Assembly: GCA_052174455.1 (NCBI GenBank)
Contig: JBQMRP010000063.1
Coordinates: 1 to 64,000 of the forward strand
DNA from: Arsenophonus sp052174455
GTDB taxonomy: Bacteria; Pseudomonadota; Gammaproteobacteria; Enterobacterales; Enterobacteriaceae
DNA length: 64,000 nt
Direction of reading: 5' to 3'
Positions 32,538 through 42,895 of the stretch are shown one piece after another. The translations under genes and the position numbers were made by a program. Below the pieces are notes generated by a model that was given only the letters and a program-made list of their open reading frames with translations, had not been told where the DNA came from and ran no database searches. The first letter of the stretch is position 1. Each line of letters begins with the position of its first letter.

Positions 32538-33716
32538 CTAGAGATGAAATGATCCTTTCATTGTTTTATGGGCTAAAACATCACGCATAAGTGATAGTGT
32601 TTCTATTGCCATCAATCCAATATTACGAGCGATAGTAAAAATCAGATGATTATTTGAAAATAAATGAACCAGACTATCGGTTAACTTTATGATCCTTTGA
32701 CGATCATCACGGCGTTGCATTTGATACTGCATAAGAACCGAGTAAGCTCCCATATCACCGCCATGATTAGCTATTTTATTAATTATATTGGCAAGAATCA
32801 TTACATCACGCATACCAAGATTAAATCCCTGACCTGCAATAGGATGTAAAGTTTGTGCTGCATTACCAACTAAAACTAATCGATGAGTAATCAATCTTCT
32901 CGCTTGAGAAAGTAATAATGGAAAACAGTACCGTTCACTAATGGCCTTAATTTCACCTAACCGCCAGCCAAACCATTTTTGCAATTCCGTCATAAATTGG
33001 TCATCACTCCACTGCATAATAGATTGTTGACTTTCTAATGGGTGACACCAAACTAATGAACTACGTCCTTTAGACATAGGTAACATCGCTAATGGACCAT
33101 ATTGGGTAAAACGTTCAAAGGCTCGGCCACGCGGCGCTTCGCTAGTTAAAACATTAGCAATAATTGCACATTGTTGATATGACGCTCGTTGCCATTCAAT
33201 TTGGCTAATTTTACCTATCATGGAATCGCTGCCATCAGCAGCAACTAATAATTGTCCGGTTAAAACTTTATTACTCGTTAATTTAACTGATACATAATCA
33301 ATCGTGCGCTTAAAAGCAACAACTTTATCAGGACAATATAATTCAACACCCGGTGCCTTTTTAAGCTGCTCAAATAAATAATTTCCTGCATCATGCAACT
33401 CAACAACATAACCAAGTGCAGCTAGAGAATAATCTTTAGCGCACATATTTACTGCGCCAACATGGCGATGTTCAGAAACATGAATATTGATAATTGGTGT
33501 CAGATACTTATTTAATCCGTGCCATATACCAATTTGATTAAACTGTTCGCAAGTTCCCTGAGCTAATGCAATTGTTCTGGTATCAAAACCAGGATGCGTC
33601 TTGTTAGGTAACCTCGCTTCAATTAATGAAACCTCTAACTTTCCATGACTGAAGGTCGAAATAGCAAGCGCTAATAACGCTCCTGTCATACCACCACCAA
33701 CAATAATTACTTTCAT
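32538..33716 (-). CDS. ubiH: 2-octaprenyl-6-methoxyphenol hydroxylase
   Basis: FAD monooxygenase that hydroxylates the ubiquinone ring at C1. The 392-residue product matches E. coli UbiH in length and order: FAD fold IIVGGGMTGALLALAIS (residues 4-20), HPGFDTRTIALAQGTCEQ, LAALGYVVELHDAGNYLFEQ, VAADGSDSMI, then VGNAAQTLHPIAGQGFNLGM (residues 283-302). The GN in the second FAD motif and the WCHPLES region separate UbiH from UbiI. It is the only intact ubiH here; the unit 1 copy is dead. Its downstream neighbour, ubiI of unit 2, is a relic. Confidence 0.95.
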   Translation of the reverse strand: MKVIIVGGGMTGALLALAISTFSHGKLEVSLIEARLPNKTHPGFDTRTIALAQGTCEQFNQIGIWHGLNKYLTPIINIHVSEHRHVGAVNMCAKDYSLAALGYVVELHDAGNYLFEQLKKAPGVELYCPDKVVAFKRTIDYVSVKLTSNKVLTGQLLVAADGSDSMIGKISQIEWQRASYQQCAIIANVLTSEAPRGRAFERFTQYGPLAMLPMSKGRSSLVWCHPLESQQSIMQWSDDQFMTELQKWFGWRLGEIKAISERYCFPLLLSQARRLITHRLVLVGNAAQTLHPIAGQGFNLGMRDVMILANIINKIANHGGDMGAYSVLMQYQMQRRDDRQRIIKLTDSLVHLFSNNHLIFTIARNIGLMAIETLSLMRDVLAHKTMKGSFHL

Positions 33717-33724
33717 TGATTCAA

Positions 33725-34810
33725 ATTCTCTGTTTACTTAACTACTGACATAGTGCCTCTATCTCATCATCATCTTTAATAACAGTCGTTGCCAGATTTT
33801 CATTATTCTCTTTAGAGATAAGAATATTATCTTAAATACGGATATCAATTTCTCGATAGACTCACTAGGTATATTAGCATCTGATGAAATATAAAGCCCT
33901 AACTCAATGCTCAATACCATAATTAAATTCTAACAGATAATCGCAATTGCTATCATAGTTACTAAAATCATGGATATTAAGCCCTAAATATAAATTTAAA
34001 CATGCATAAAAAGGCAAGTGAACTTTACTTTTGATAAATTTATCTAGTTTAGATTCCAAAAAAAAACCAACTTAATTAAACTTGCGATCTTCATTTTTAT
34101 TATTGTCATCATCATTTCATGAATAGTAATCTCAGGTTCATATAGATTAAAGTAATATTTAGTGCCGGTTAATACAAAGTCACAAACTTCACGTTGCGAT
34201 TGACTGAATTTTCCATTAACTGAGAAGATGCACGTAATATCAATAGTATAATCTTGATATTTCTACAGCGAGGTCAACTAGATTAAATTGCTCGACTTCA
34301 TAACAGCGTTATTTTTTATAATAAAAATACAGGCATTTCTCCTATATAATGGTATTCATAAGCAGATAATTTTGCATATTAATTAACAAGCTCATGTTCA
34401 ATTTATACAAGCAGCTGATATTCATACAATCAGGCTGGCAAATTTACATTGCAAAAATCTTTCTAGCTTCATGTATTAGAGCAAGTTTTTAGGTTATTTA
34501 AATAATTGAATTTCATGAAGATATTAGCTGCTAGTTAATTTAAGTAAATGGAGCCTTTAATTTTTACCGAGCATCTTCCCTTAGCCAATCAATAGCTGCA
34601 CTAATGATTTGATCCGTATAGGTAAATTCACTTTGAAAATAATAAATAACAGCTAAATCAGTTAATAACTTATAAAATTGCTTATCAATTTCACTAAACG
34701 GTAATGCTTGATTGACACCAAATTTTATAATTATAGCTTAACTTACCCATAAACGATGAGCAAAGTAAGTTTTCCTATCTCTTGATCAGGCATACAATTA
34801 AATAATCCTG
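33725..34810 (-). pseudogene. pepP: Xaa-Pro aminopeptidase PepP relic, unit 2
   Basis: Collinear with 24925-26005. The C-terminus reads NENLATTVIKDDDEIEALC near 33810-33750, and the N-terminal part near 34740-34580 includes the ALPFSEIDKQFYKLLTDLAV and IYYFQSEFTYTDQIISAAID readings. Stops and frameshifts are present. A 75-base stretch near 34805-34880 is absent from unit 1. Confidence 0.8.
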
Positions 34811-35037
34811 TTCTCACTATAGGCTTAATTATATTTAATAATAATTCCTACTGATTTAGGATTAATAATCCTAGTTAAATAAAGAAAAAACACTGTGCTA
34901 CTTGATAAGCATATTCACAATCTATACTTCACAAAAAGCAGATGAAGCGGAAAATAGCTATATTGAGTAGTGCTATTTTTAAAAATTTATAACGAGGAAT
35001 ATGAGATATAAATGGTTGTTAAGTCGATGCTTCGAGT

Positions 35038-35965
35038 TGCTAGCAAATCTAGTGTGTAATAGTTAGACTACGTTCTACTCTGATGTTTTTAAATCTATTT
35101 CCTTATCTTTAAATTGAACATTGTTTACCATCAAGATTAGCAGGTCAAATTCCCTTAACCCATTCTAATTTTTCTAAGCAGTCTAAAAAAGATTAAACAT
35201 CATTAAAAGGGTTATTTTCTTAACTATAATACTCACGTATTGACTTCATAGCTTCACTGTTACAAAAACTGATTTAATCGGCTTTATCCTTCTTATTGAT
35301 TGAGCGCAACACAGTGCACTGACAGGAACTCGTAGAATGCCAGCATCTCTTCTCGGTATTTCTCTAACTTTTCATCGTTGCAGAGATGCTTATGCTGAAA
35401 ACCTTATAAACAAAATATAAAGAGTTTTATTAGCGGCATCATAGCTCTCTGCTAGCCCAAAAATCTCCAACAATTACCTTAACTTTCGGTTACATATCTT
35501 TGGAGAATGAAAGCAGCATATTAGCTATTTTATGTACCAAATAGCATTGATGCTGGTTATCCTGTAATATCTTTACCATACATTCTAAAAAACAAAAACA
35601 TCGTTTCTCATAGCAAGCTCAAGAAAAATATGGTTAAGTAACACCGTTCGCGCGATCATTCAGAAGTTTGGCCTAGTGCGCCCTTCTGACTTTTGATAAT
35701 TACTTTTGACTTTAGTTCTAGCTCATTGCGTCTATGACGCAGTGATATTGATAATGAGCAAGAAGGGAAAGGCGATCAGTTTGCCTGACAGAACAGCATA
35801 TATACTTTCGACAAGAAATAAATATAGAACGCATATCTCTTAAATCATACAAGGGCACCATTGTCTGCGCTCTTTAACCCATTGCTGTTTCATTTTGCTG
35901 ATAAAGTATCAAGAAATCTATTCTTTTTACTAAAAACTACCCAGAGTTTTATAAAAATCACCACT
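35038..35965 (-). mobile_element. IS256-family copy M3, left part (unit 2)
   Basis: The same insertion as M2, between the pepP and ygfB relics. It starts at 'ttgctagcaaatctagtgtg' and runs in register to about 35965, where homology ends at the plasmid-like insertion. It resumes at about 39715. Confidence 0.75.
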
Positions 35966-37247
35966 GAGATTACCTTGAAGATGCGGCATTGATAGCTTTG
36001 CGGGTTGATATAAAACACAGAACAATATGCTTTATAGAAGATTTAAAAGCGATTTCTAAGCTATCAGTCCACCCTCAAATCTATTATAAACCTTCAGGAT
36101 TATTAGTTTCATCTTGATTTACTGATGATCTTTCGATGTTGCGTCCATTCCGCTTTAACTTACTGTAACTACATTAATTTTCTGTCAGATAAAAAAGGCA
36201 TTCGATTTTTATTTTAATGCCCTTACCCGGAAAAATATCTTTCGGCAGTGTTATTTGAAGGAACCATACTTACCGCAGACACTTTGCGAGCAGTTGTAAT
36301 TTTATTTTGTAGTTCATAGATGATTTAGTTGCCAAATAAGGTATCTAGGTTAGTCATAATCATTAGTGAAAATTATCTATAACAGATCTTAGCTTTATTT
36401 TCTGAGTTCTTGCTGATTACTGAAGCTAAAAAAAGTTCTTGTTATTCATTAGCAATACTAGCGTTGATAATTTCCTCATCCTGATGTCAATTTTCACACA
36501 ACTTATTTAGTAGTTTAATAGTCTGAATGAGCGCCATTTTAAATTTAATTGACTTATTGATTTTTTTTGAAATACTAAACCAAAACTCCCAGGTTGGTTT
36601 TAGTAACAAAATAAGAAGTTCTATTAAGCTTGGATTAAACAGTTTTTATTTTGTAGAAAGGAAGAGGGGTATTTAAGTAGTTTATATTTATTGTTTTCTG
36701 TTTTCTGTAAAAATATCTTTTGTGTTTCCCATTTTTAAAGAGATCGATTATTTATTTCTTGGAAAGTTTTATTTTCTGTTTTTTTTTAGAATGTTTCCCC
36801 GTTTTTGTTATTACTCATTTTATGGAATAATTCATTATATCAGAATATACTTCTGTGTCAGAAGTTAATTTTTTAATTAAAAACTCATAAAAGATACTGC
36901 CAGATAGATAAACACTTTGATTTCTGTGAGAAAGGATTTGATCGATTAGAAATTAAATTTAATCATTTACAATGATCCTTTTAGCTGGTATTAGAAATTT
37001 TTAAATGAGTCTGTGGCACTACATTTTTACTTCTTACCATTTTTAATTCTTAATATTACTCATAAGTTACCCTGAACCTTAGCAATTTCATCGCTTCATC
37101 TCACACTTTTAAAATAGTGTATTTTATTGCAAAATAATAAAACAGTTATTTATTGATCTAATAATTATATTTTAAAAATATATTTTTAATTCCTTAAAGT
37201 ACCTTAAATAACGTATTTTTGGAGGCACTCTTATCCTACATCGTCTA
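35966..37247. other. plasmid-like insertion, left part, no clear gene
   Basis: Sequence unique to unit 2. It has no recognisable gene. Features seen are an imperfect hairpin around 36575-36605 (actaaaccaaaact / ggttggttttagt) and a T-rich stretch with two similar 'gtttccc.ttttt' words near 36725 and 36790. Either could belong to a plasmid replication or control region; this is speculative. Confidence 0.4.
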
Positions 37248-37832
37248 CTAATATGTAGGTTTTGTATCTTCTGCTTCGCTCCATAATCGGTTAAATTCTC
37301 TTGTGTATTTTTCAGCAATGTCTGGGCGATTACGCAGGTAAATTACATTTTCTGCGTTACGAAATGCGGCACTTTTCGTATAGTTAAACGACCCCGTTTC
37401 AACTGAATGATCATCCACAATCATAAACTTATTATGCATAATCGCATACTTATCATTTAGTCTTACCGGCACGCGGTGATTTACTAGATATGTCACGGCA
37501 GTATATTTTCCACGGTTCGACTTCTTATCTGCAACGACACGGACATTAATACCTCGATTTTGCGCGTCAACAAGAGCTAAGGCAATGGGCTTACTGGTAA
37601 ACGAATAGGCAGCAATATCAATTGATATTTTTGCCTCTTCAATTGCTAACAAGATTATCTGTTTTGCTGCTCTTCCCGGAGAAAAACCAATTTTCACCTC
37701 CTGAATGCTCGTACTGATTGAAAGCGGAGATGTAAATATCATAAGAAGTGAAAAAATCGTAGCGGTTACTTTTACTTGTTTACTCATCGTTACTGGGACC
37801 TTGATACTAAGAGTTACTCTTCTCTTCTTCAT
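37248..37832 (-). CDS. secreted phospholipase-D-family endonuclease (pKM101 Nuc-like)
   Basis: Intact 194-residue frame. A hydrophobic signal-peptide segment (VTATIFSLLMIFTSPLSI) is followed by one PLD-type domain with a single HKD motif, MHNKFMIVDDHSVETGSFNY (H-x-K-x4-D), as in the plasmid nuclease Nuc of IncN plasmid pKM101, a dimeric periplasmic endonuclease. Other family features seen are IGFSPGRAAKQIIL, ISIDIAAYSFTSKPIALALV and NAENVIYL. An internal ATG (MSKQVK, 37787) would give a better-shaped signal peptide than the first ATG. It lies in a plasmid-like insertion next to a broken repA, inside an IS. It could act on DNA in the periplasm, or be newly arrived and not yet decayed. Confidence 0.85.
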   Translation of the reverse strand: MKKRRVTLSIKVPVTMSKQVKVTATIFSLLMIFTSPLSISTSIQEVKIGFSPGRAAKQIILLAIEEAKISIDIAAYSFTSKPIALALVDAQNRGINVRVVADKKSNRGKYTAVTYLVNHRVPVRLNDKYAIMHNKFMIVDDHSVETGSFNYTKSAAFRNAENVIYLRNRPDIAEKYTREFNRLWSEAEDTKPTY

Positions 37833-38149
37833 CTGATTAAAATCGTAAGGAGTTAATGAAAAGTCATCACGTAATTAAGCATTTATGTTATCATCTCACA
37901 CACGTACAAACCCATACATCCAAAGCTGTACAATCTGCCAATAATAAAATAAATCCCTTGAATCCATGTAAAAATATAAAAAATACGACCATGATGATAT
38001 GTAATATCTTGATAAGAGTGATATAAAAACAACAAACTAGTAAAAGTACCAGTCATGATTAATTTATCCCACTCTTTTCTAACTAGCTGACGCTCCTCTA
38101 CATCTTATGTAAATTGATAAACATTATTTTTATTTTTCACCTCGCTTGG

Positions 38150-38960
38150 TTTTTATTGAATTTTTTAACTTATAAATCTCTCATTTGCCTTTTTCTAGTT
38201 GTTCTTCTTTTTATACTTATATGTCAGATTACGATGATTAAAACCACCCTATTTGATTTAAATAGGGTAATGAATACTACGATCAGCTAGGTCATTCTCT
38301 TTAGATAGTTCCTTAATGTTAAATCTAAACATTTTTAGCAATGAGGTACATCCAGTTTTTAACTGCAGTTTTTCAAACGGAATTGTAAACTCTCTCTGAT
38401 TACCACAATGCTTGGAGACTATCTCATAAATTCTTCTGTCTCTCACTTTTTGAGACGGAAGTAGTCGGAACTGATTTTTATCATTTTCTTTTTATGTAAT
38501 AACTGATACAGGCAGTCAGGTAAAGTTACCTTAATCATATCAATATCTTGCTTACCTTTTATTTGAAACTATTCGGTAATTATCGATAAGACCAAATCCT
38601 ATACTTTCTTACTTATTCTTCTGAATAAAGTATATTGTCTTAATTGCTGTTTTTTAACTTATCTAATAGATTTTTTTCCAATTTTTTATAAGTTCTACCA
38701 CTAATTGTTCTATTTATTATTACAAAAAAAAATTATAAGGCATAAAATAAAGGTTCTACTAATTTCTTGATGATTACTCATTGTTTCCTGTAGTTTAGAT
38801 AGATTAAGAATCCCATACATCTTTATCAAAAACAGTTGCTAATCAATCAGTCATGGAGTTAACAATAACAATTACATTAGCATTTATCTATTTTTTAATC
38901 TTAATATAGCTGCCTTTCAATACAAAAAATAGATGTTCCATGCTTGCTATCTCATTTCTA
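38150..38960 (-). pseudogene. repA: plasmid replication initiator RepA relic
   Basis: Minus-strand readings match plasmid RepA/RepB initiators: ATVFDKDVW near 38830-38800, then IDMIKVTLPDCLYQLLHKKK, MIKISSDYFRL, and a 62-residue open piece (38446-38258) beginning MRDRRIYEIVSKHCGNQREF and containing EKLQLKTGCTSLLKMFRFNI and ELSKENDLAD. Family members show '(R)RIYE..RKHCG.Q..W.I....L..K.GS.S.LK.FR...K.....N.LPDY'. It is broken by frameshifts. Its presence beside a Nuc-like nuclease points to a plasmid origin for the 35966-39715 block. Confidence 0.65.
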
Positions 38961-39714
38961 ATACTCGAAAAATTAAAATCTCATCAGCAACAAAAAAATT
39001 TAATTCATGTTTACGGTGCGGTGAGTAGTGTTTTCAAGTTGCTTACTATCTGATTAATTATATAATCTGCAATATCCTCTCAGTCTTATCTATTCCTAGA
39101 ATTGCTGGTAAAAATCGATCACGTGCTATCAGCACTTGATTTAGCTCGCTTATGTAATTTAAACTCGCTAAAATTCACAATATACTTTAGTTAGAAGCTA
39201 ATATCCTGTGATTTAAAATCTAACATACCATAAGAATTATTCTATATCATAGATATACAGCTAAAACCCACTTAACTTATTTTAAGTTAAAATACATAAT
39301 TGATTTTTTAATCAAGTTTTATCCTCCTTAAATCTGTGGATAACTTTACTTCCAAAACTCGAAAGATAGTAGATTTTTTCTCTTTTCTGATAAAATTCTT
39401 TGCGCTAATTTTAACCATCACCAAAAACATACCTAAATCAGCATTCATATATCTTCCTTCTCGCTAAGCTCCTGCACTACATCTCAACCAACGAGTGCAG
39501 AAGAGCCGTGGAATTAGAAAGAGAAAAACGCTTACAAGGGGGGGGTAAAAAAAATCTCTAACAGAGTAAAAACAACAATGTTTATCGGGATTACTATTTT
39601 AGATAGTAAATTCTTATCTACTGGATTGTTGCCAAAAACATAATCTATTAATTAAATTTAATCGATATATAAAGCACGTAACGGTCTTCTCTCCATTATC
39701 AAATATTTTATTTC
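38961..39714. other. plasmid-like insertion, right part
   Basis: Upstream side of the repA relic, with no gene I can name. It contains a perfect DnaA-box nonamer, TGTGGATAA, at 39335-39343 (reverse complement TTATCCACA), as would suit a plasmid origin, and a G8 run at 39538-39545 followed by A8 after one T. Confidence 0.4.
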
Positions 39715-40155
39715 CTAAACTATTCAACGTTTTTACGCTTCAGTTAAGGTAGCAGGAATGAGCTATTGAAGGTATTTTGTTGCCTCTACGATTCCCATTT
39801 AACCTTAGGCACTTTAATCTCAACATCGTCAATACCAATCAATAATTTTCACTGTAGTAAATAACTGTTATAAACTACAGCATAGACGCCCGTCAACAAA
39901 GAAGCATTCAGAATGTTATTGTAGCATAGATTTTAAGTTCAGTCTTAAAAGTGGTGCCTCTATCACAGCTACCTGTCACGCTCTTACAGATAAGTTAATG
40001 CAATGGATTATTAATAATCTCTAATTTCACGGATATTTAGGGTAGATTTTTCATGGCATATTATCTCTCTGTTGTTGAAATCATTCACGAAAATAAATTG
40101 GCAGGATATGTGCTAGCATCTCCTAAACTTCATACACCAAAAACGAGCATAACTT
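39715..40155 (-). mobile_element. IS256-family copy M3, right part (unit 2)
   Basis: Resumes the IS consensus at 'aacgtttttacgcttcagtt' and runs through 'ggcactttaatctcaacatc' (about 39805-39825, the GDIEIKVPK coding region) to the end at 'acaccaaaaacgagcataac'. Together with 35038-35965 it makes one copy, split by the plasmid-like block. Confidence 0.75.
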
Positions 40156-40239
40156 CATGTCTTTTCCTGGAAGCCAGGAAATAACAAAATAGGTTAGAAC
40201 AATATTCCTATTTATGTAATGTTGCTTTATTATTTTTGT

Positions 40240-40775
40240 TTTCATTTGCCGATCTTTTAAATCCATAAAAGCCATAAAACAGAGCTGAATTTATAATATT
40301 AACATACTTAATAATCGCTTCCGCGATCTATTCTAATCAATTTAGATCGTCATATTTAATATAACTTAGCATACTACTATGCATAAATCCCTAAAAATTT
40401 CTTTTATTTTTACCCTATAAACTTATGTTGATTAACACTTAAGTCTAACAAAAAATGCTTAAGTTAACCGACTAAAGTATTGGAGCAGACTGCTTACCAT
40501 TTTCAGATAACAACAAATTAAAAATGAAATCTTTTTATTAAAATATGAAAAACATAAAGTTATAAAATTCACATAATAGGGTTAGTTAATATCTATTAAA
40601 AGCTAATCATCATTAGTTAATTTATAAATTGACTTTTTCTACTAATAATAGTAATTACGTCATAAATTATATCCATCCATAATTAAGCATGCATTTCTGC
40701 AAGCTATTAAAGCAACATACTGTTTTTGCACAATGATAATTTAAAATCTTGATAATTATGTAAAATTTTTATGGC
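40240..40775 (-). pseudogene. ygfB: YgfB/UPF0149 relic, unit 2
   Basis: Collinear with 27640-28180 and more decayed. 'tttagttaatatctattaaa' and 'actaataatagtaattacg' correspond to the unit 1 segments coding LTNDGLAF and LLLMEKL. No frame survives. Confidence 0.7.
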
Positions 40776-40961
40776 ATATCTGCTTAATTACGTTAATAAT
40801 ATTGATGTATAATATACCCCATTAAAGAGATGATCGTTATTCTAAAATAAGCGCAGAAATTGTGCATTTATTATTTATAATTATTTTAATATCGTCATAG
40901 AATTATAGGCAGAAAAATGTTACCACCATTTTTGTCTCCCCACATAATTAGGAAGGGCATA

Positions 40962-41291
40962 ATGTCTACACAACCTGTTGATATTCAAATTTTAGGACGA
41001 ACATTAAGAGTTAATTGCCCAAAGAAACAACAAAATGCCTTAAAATTATCTGCAGCTGAACTTGAAAAACGGCTAAAAGATCTAAAAAATCGAACTGGTG
41101 TCACAAATACCGAGCAACTTATTTTTATCGTTGCTTTAAATATTTGCCATGAACTTGCGCAAGAAAAAATAAAAACACAGGACTACACTGATAATATGGA
41201 ACAAAAAATCCGCGTATTGCAACATACGATCGAACAGGCATTGCAAGAACAAGCACGTATTACTGGCCAAATAATTACTCCGTTAGAATAA
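40962..41291 (+). CDS. zapA: cell division protein ZapA, unit 2 copy
   Basis: Second intact zapA, 109 residues, from the ATG at 40962 with ribosome binding site aggaaggg (40950-40956). It has the same architecture as unit 1: QPVDIQILGRTLRVNCP, KNRTGVTNTEQLIFIVALNI and a coiled-coil tail. At several differing positions it is closer to the E. coli protein (LKDLKNRT, QDYTDNMEQKIR), while unit 1 has changed. It differs from unit 1 at about 13 residues. It is divergent from the ygfB relic. Confidence 0.93.
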   Translation: MSTQPVDIQILGRTLRVNCPKKQQNALKLSAAELEKRLKDLKNRTGVTNTEQLIFIVALNICHELAQEKIKTQDYTDNMEQKIRVLQHTIEQALQEQARITGQIITPLE

Positions 41292-41314
41292 AACCGATGA
41301 ATAAAAAAGCTGTA

Positions 41315-41540
41315 CTAGCAAAGGTTGCTAGTAGAAATTACTTATCCTGTATAAAAAATTTTTGCTACAAAAGTTTCTATTAAAAAGCAACCATTCATAC
41401 AGATTAAAGTAATGCTTCCTTACCTATTCCCAATATAAAGCTGTATCTCATTAGTTTAGTTCGGTGATAATCTGTTGAATAATGTCGATTTATGTATTTA
41501 TGAATTGAAGAAACTGAATTCTACTTTATCCTTCCCATAT
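41315..41540. repeat. repeat R3, copy 3 (downstream of zapA)
   Basis: Homologous to 28712-28938 and 19005-19213, with shared 'catacagattaaag', 'gctgtatctcattag' and 'atgtcgatttatg' words. It ends at the IS256-family copy P3. Confidence 0.6.
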
Positions 41541-42895
41541 GTTATACTTACTTTTATTGTATGAAATCAAAAGATAATGGCGTATTCTGCTGATTGATTT
41601 CGTTAATTATTTTAACAATATAGAGATGATACATCCCATAAAAAAGTCTATCATATAGATATCCGGAAAATCAGGTATTACCTATAATCCCTTGCCTGAA
41701 CTCATCCGTAATATTAATAGCCAGTTGGTAAGGGACTATTGTTGAGGCTGATCTCAAAATCATCCTACAACAACAGGCTGAATGCTGCCTTATTGATGCG
41801 CGGCCATTACCATAGTTCGTAACCTTTATTTACTAGAACGAACTATAAACATGATATTGAGCATGTTTAAGATAAAAGTATTTAAGATTAAGGATTTCAG
41901 CAACAGAAAATACTTCAATAGTTTCTTACTTTCTTATTTAAACCGTATAAAAATAATGAAGAATTTTACTATGTCTGCACCTATAAAGAAATCCATCGGT
42001 AATTTTTACGAAGGCATAAAAAGGTTCTCGATTAAAAGCACTTGATCTCTTTTCCAAATACCATCAATAGATTCAAACAGCAATGCCTTGAAGAATTCAG
42101 GCATCGGCAGCTGCGTGATTTAAGCGATACGCGTTACGTTTATTTCTTGCCTTAAGGTATATGTTTATTCTAGTTAGGTAAGATGATCTCATTTACCTGC
42201 TAGCTATATTAGCAGCACTGTGCATGGATGTAAAGAGCTTATTAAAGTTGCGGAAATTATCAAGAGTCAGAAGTGAGCTTGAGTTGAACTTATCAATAGC
42301 TTGCGATCGCGTGACTTAACTACATCTCTCAGGCTTGCTACATGAGATGTATTGTCCTTGATTTTTAAATGCAATAGCAAATATTCCTAAAGATTCAGAA
42401 GCAACACTGTTTAGTACACAAAATGCCCCTATACTTATTTCACTTCACAATGATATGTAACCGAAAGTTAAAGCAGCTGCTGCCGGAGAAGAGATGTAGC
42501 TACAGAGAGTCGTGATTCCGCCAATAAATCTTTTAATGTTTTTGTTGGCAAGATTTTCAGTGCATCCTGAAGGGATGAAGAAGTTGAATAAATATCGAAA
42601 AATAGCTAGGCATTCTATGACTTTTCCGGCAAGGCACCTTGGCCTCAATAAGAACTATGAATCCAATTGAATTAGCTTTTGTGACAGGCAGGATACGAAG
42701 AACTATGTTAGAAAAACCACTTTAATGGTATTTAAACCACTACAGTTTGCTCAGAAAAGCTGAAACGATTAAGGGAATTTTAACCTTCTGACCCCCCTAC
42801 TAATAAACAATACTTCTCTATAAGAAGAGAGAACAGACTCATAAAGCATTGGAGCGGAGTATAAACTGCTAGTTTGCAGTAAGATTTACTAATAA
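41541..42895 (+). mobile_element. IS256-family copy P3 at the right end of the duplication
   Basis: Plus copy from 'gttatacttacttttattgt' to 'agtaagatttactaataact'. An open 64-codon relic (41851-42045) reads SMFKIKVFKIKDFSNRKYFN, LLSYLNRIKIMKNF and KSIGNFYEGIKRF. These match the family order GDIEIKVPKV.D.SG..I.FNS.L...YLKR...IEE...KGIS.G.F.EAL. Stops and frameshifts follow. Confidence 0.75.

Noticed and set aside
39538..39554. G8-T-A8 homopolymer run as a functional element
   Set aside because: More likely slippage or a sequencing artefact; no gene overlaps it.
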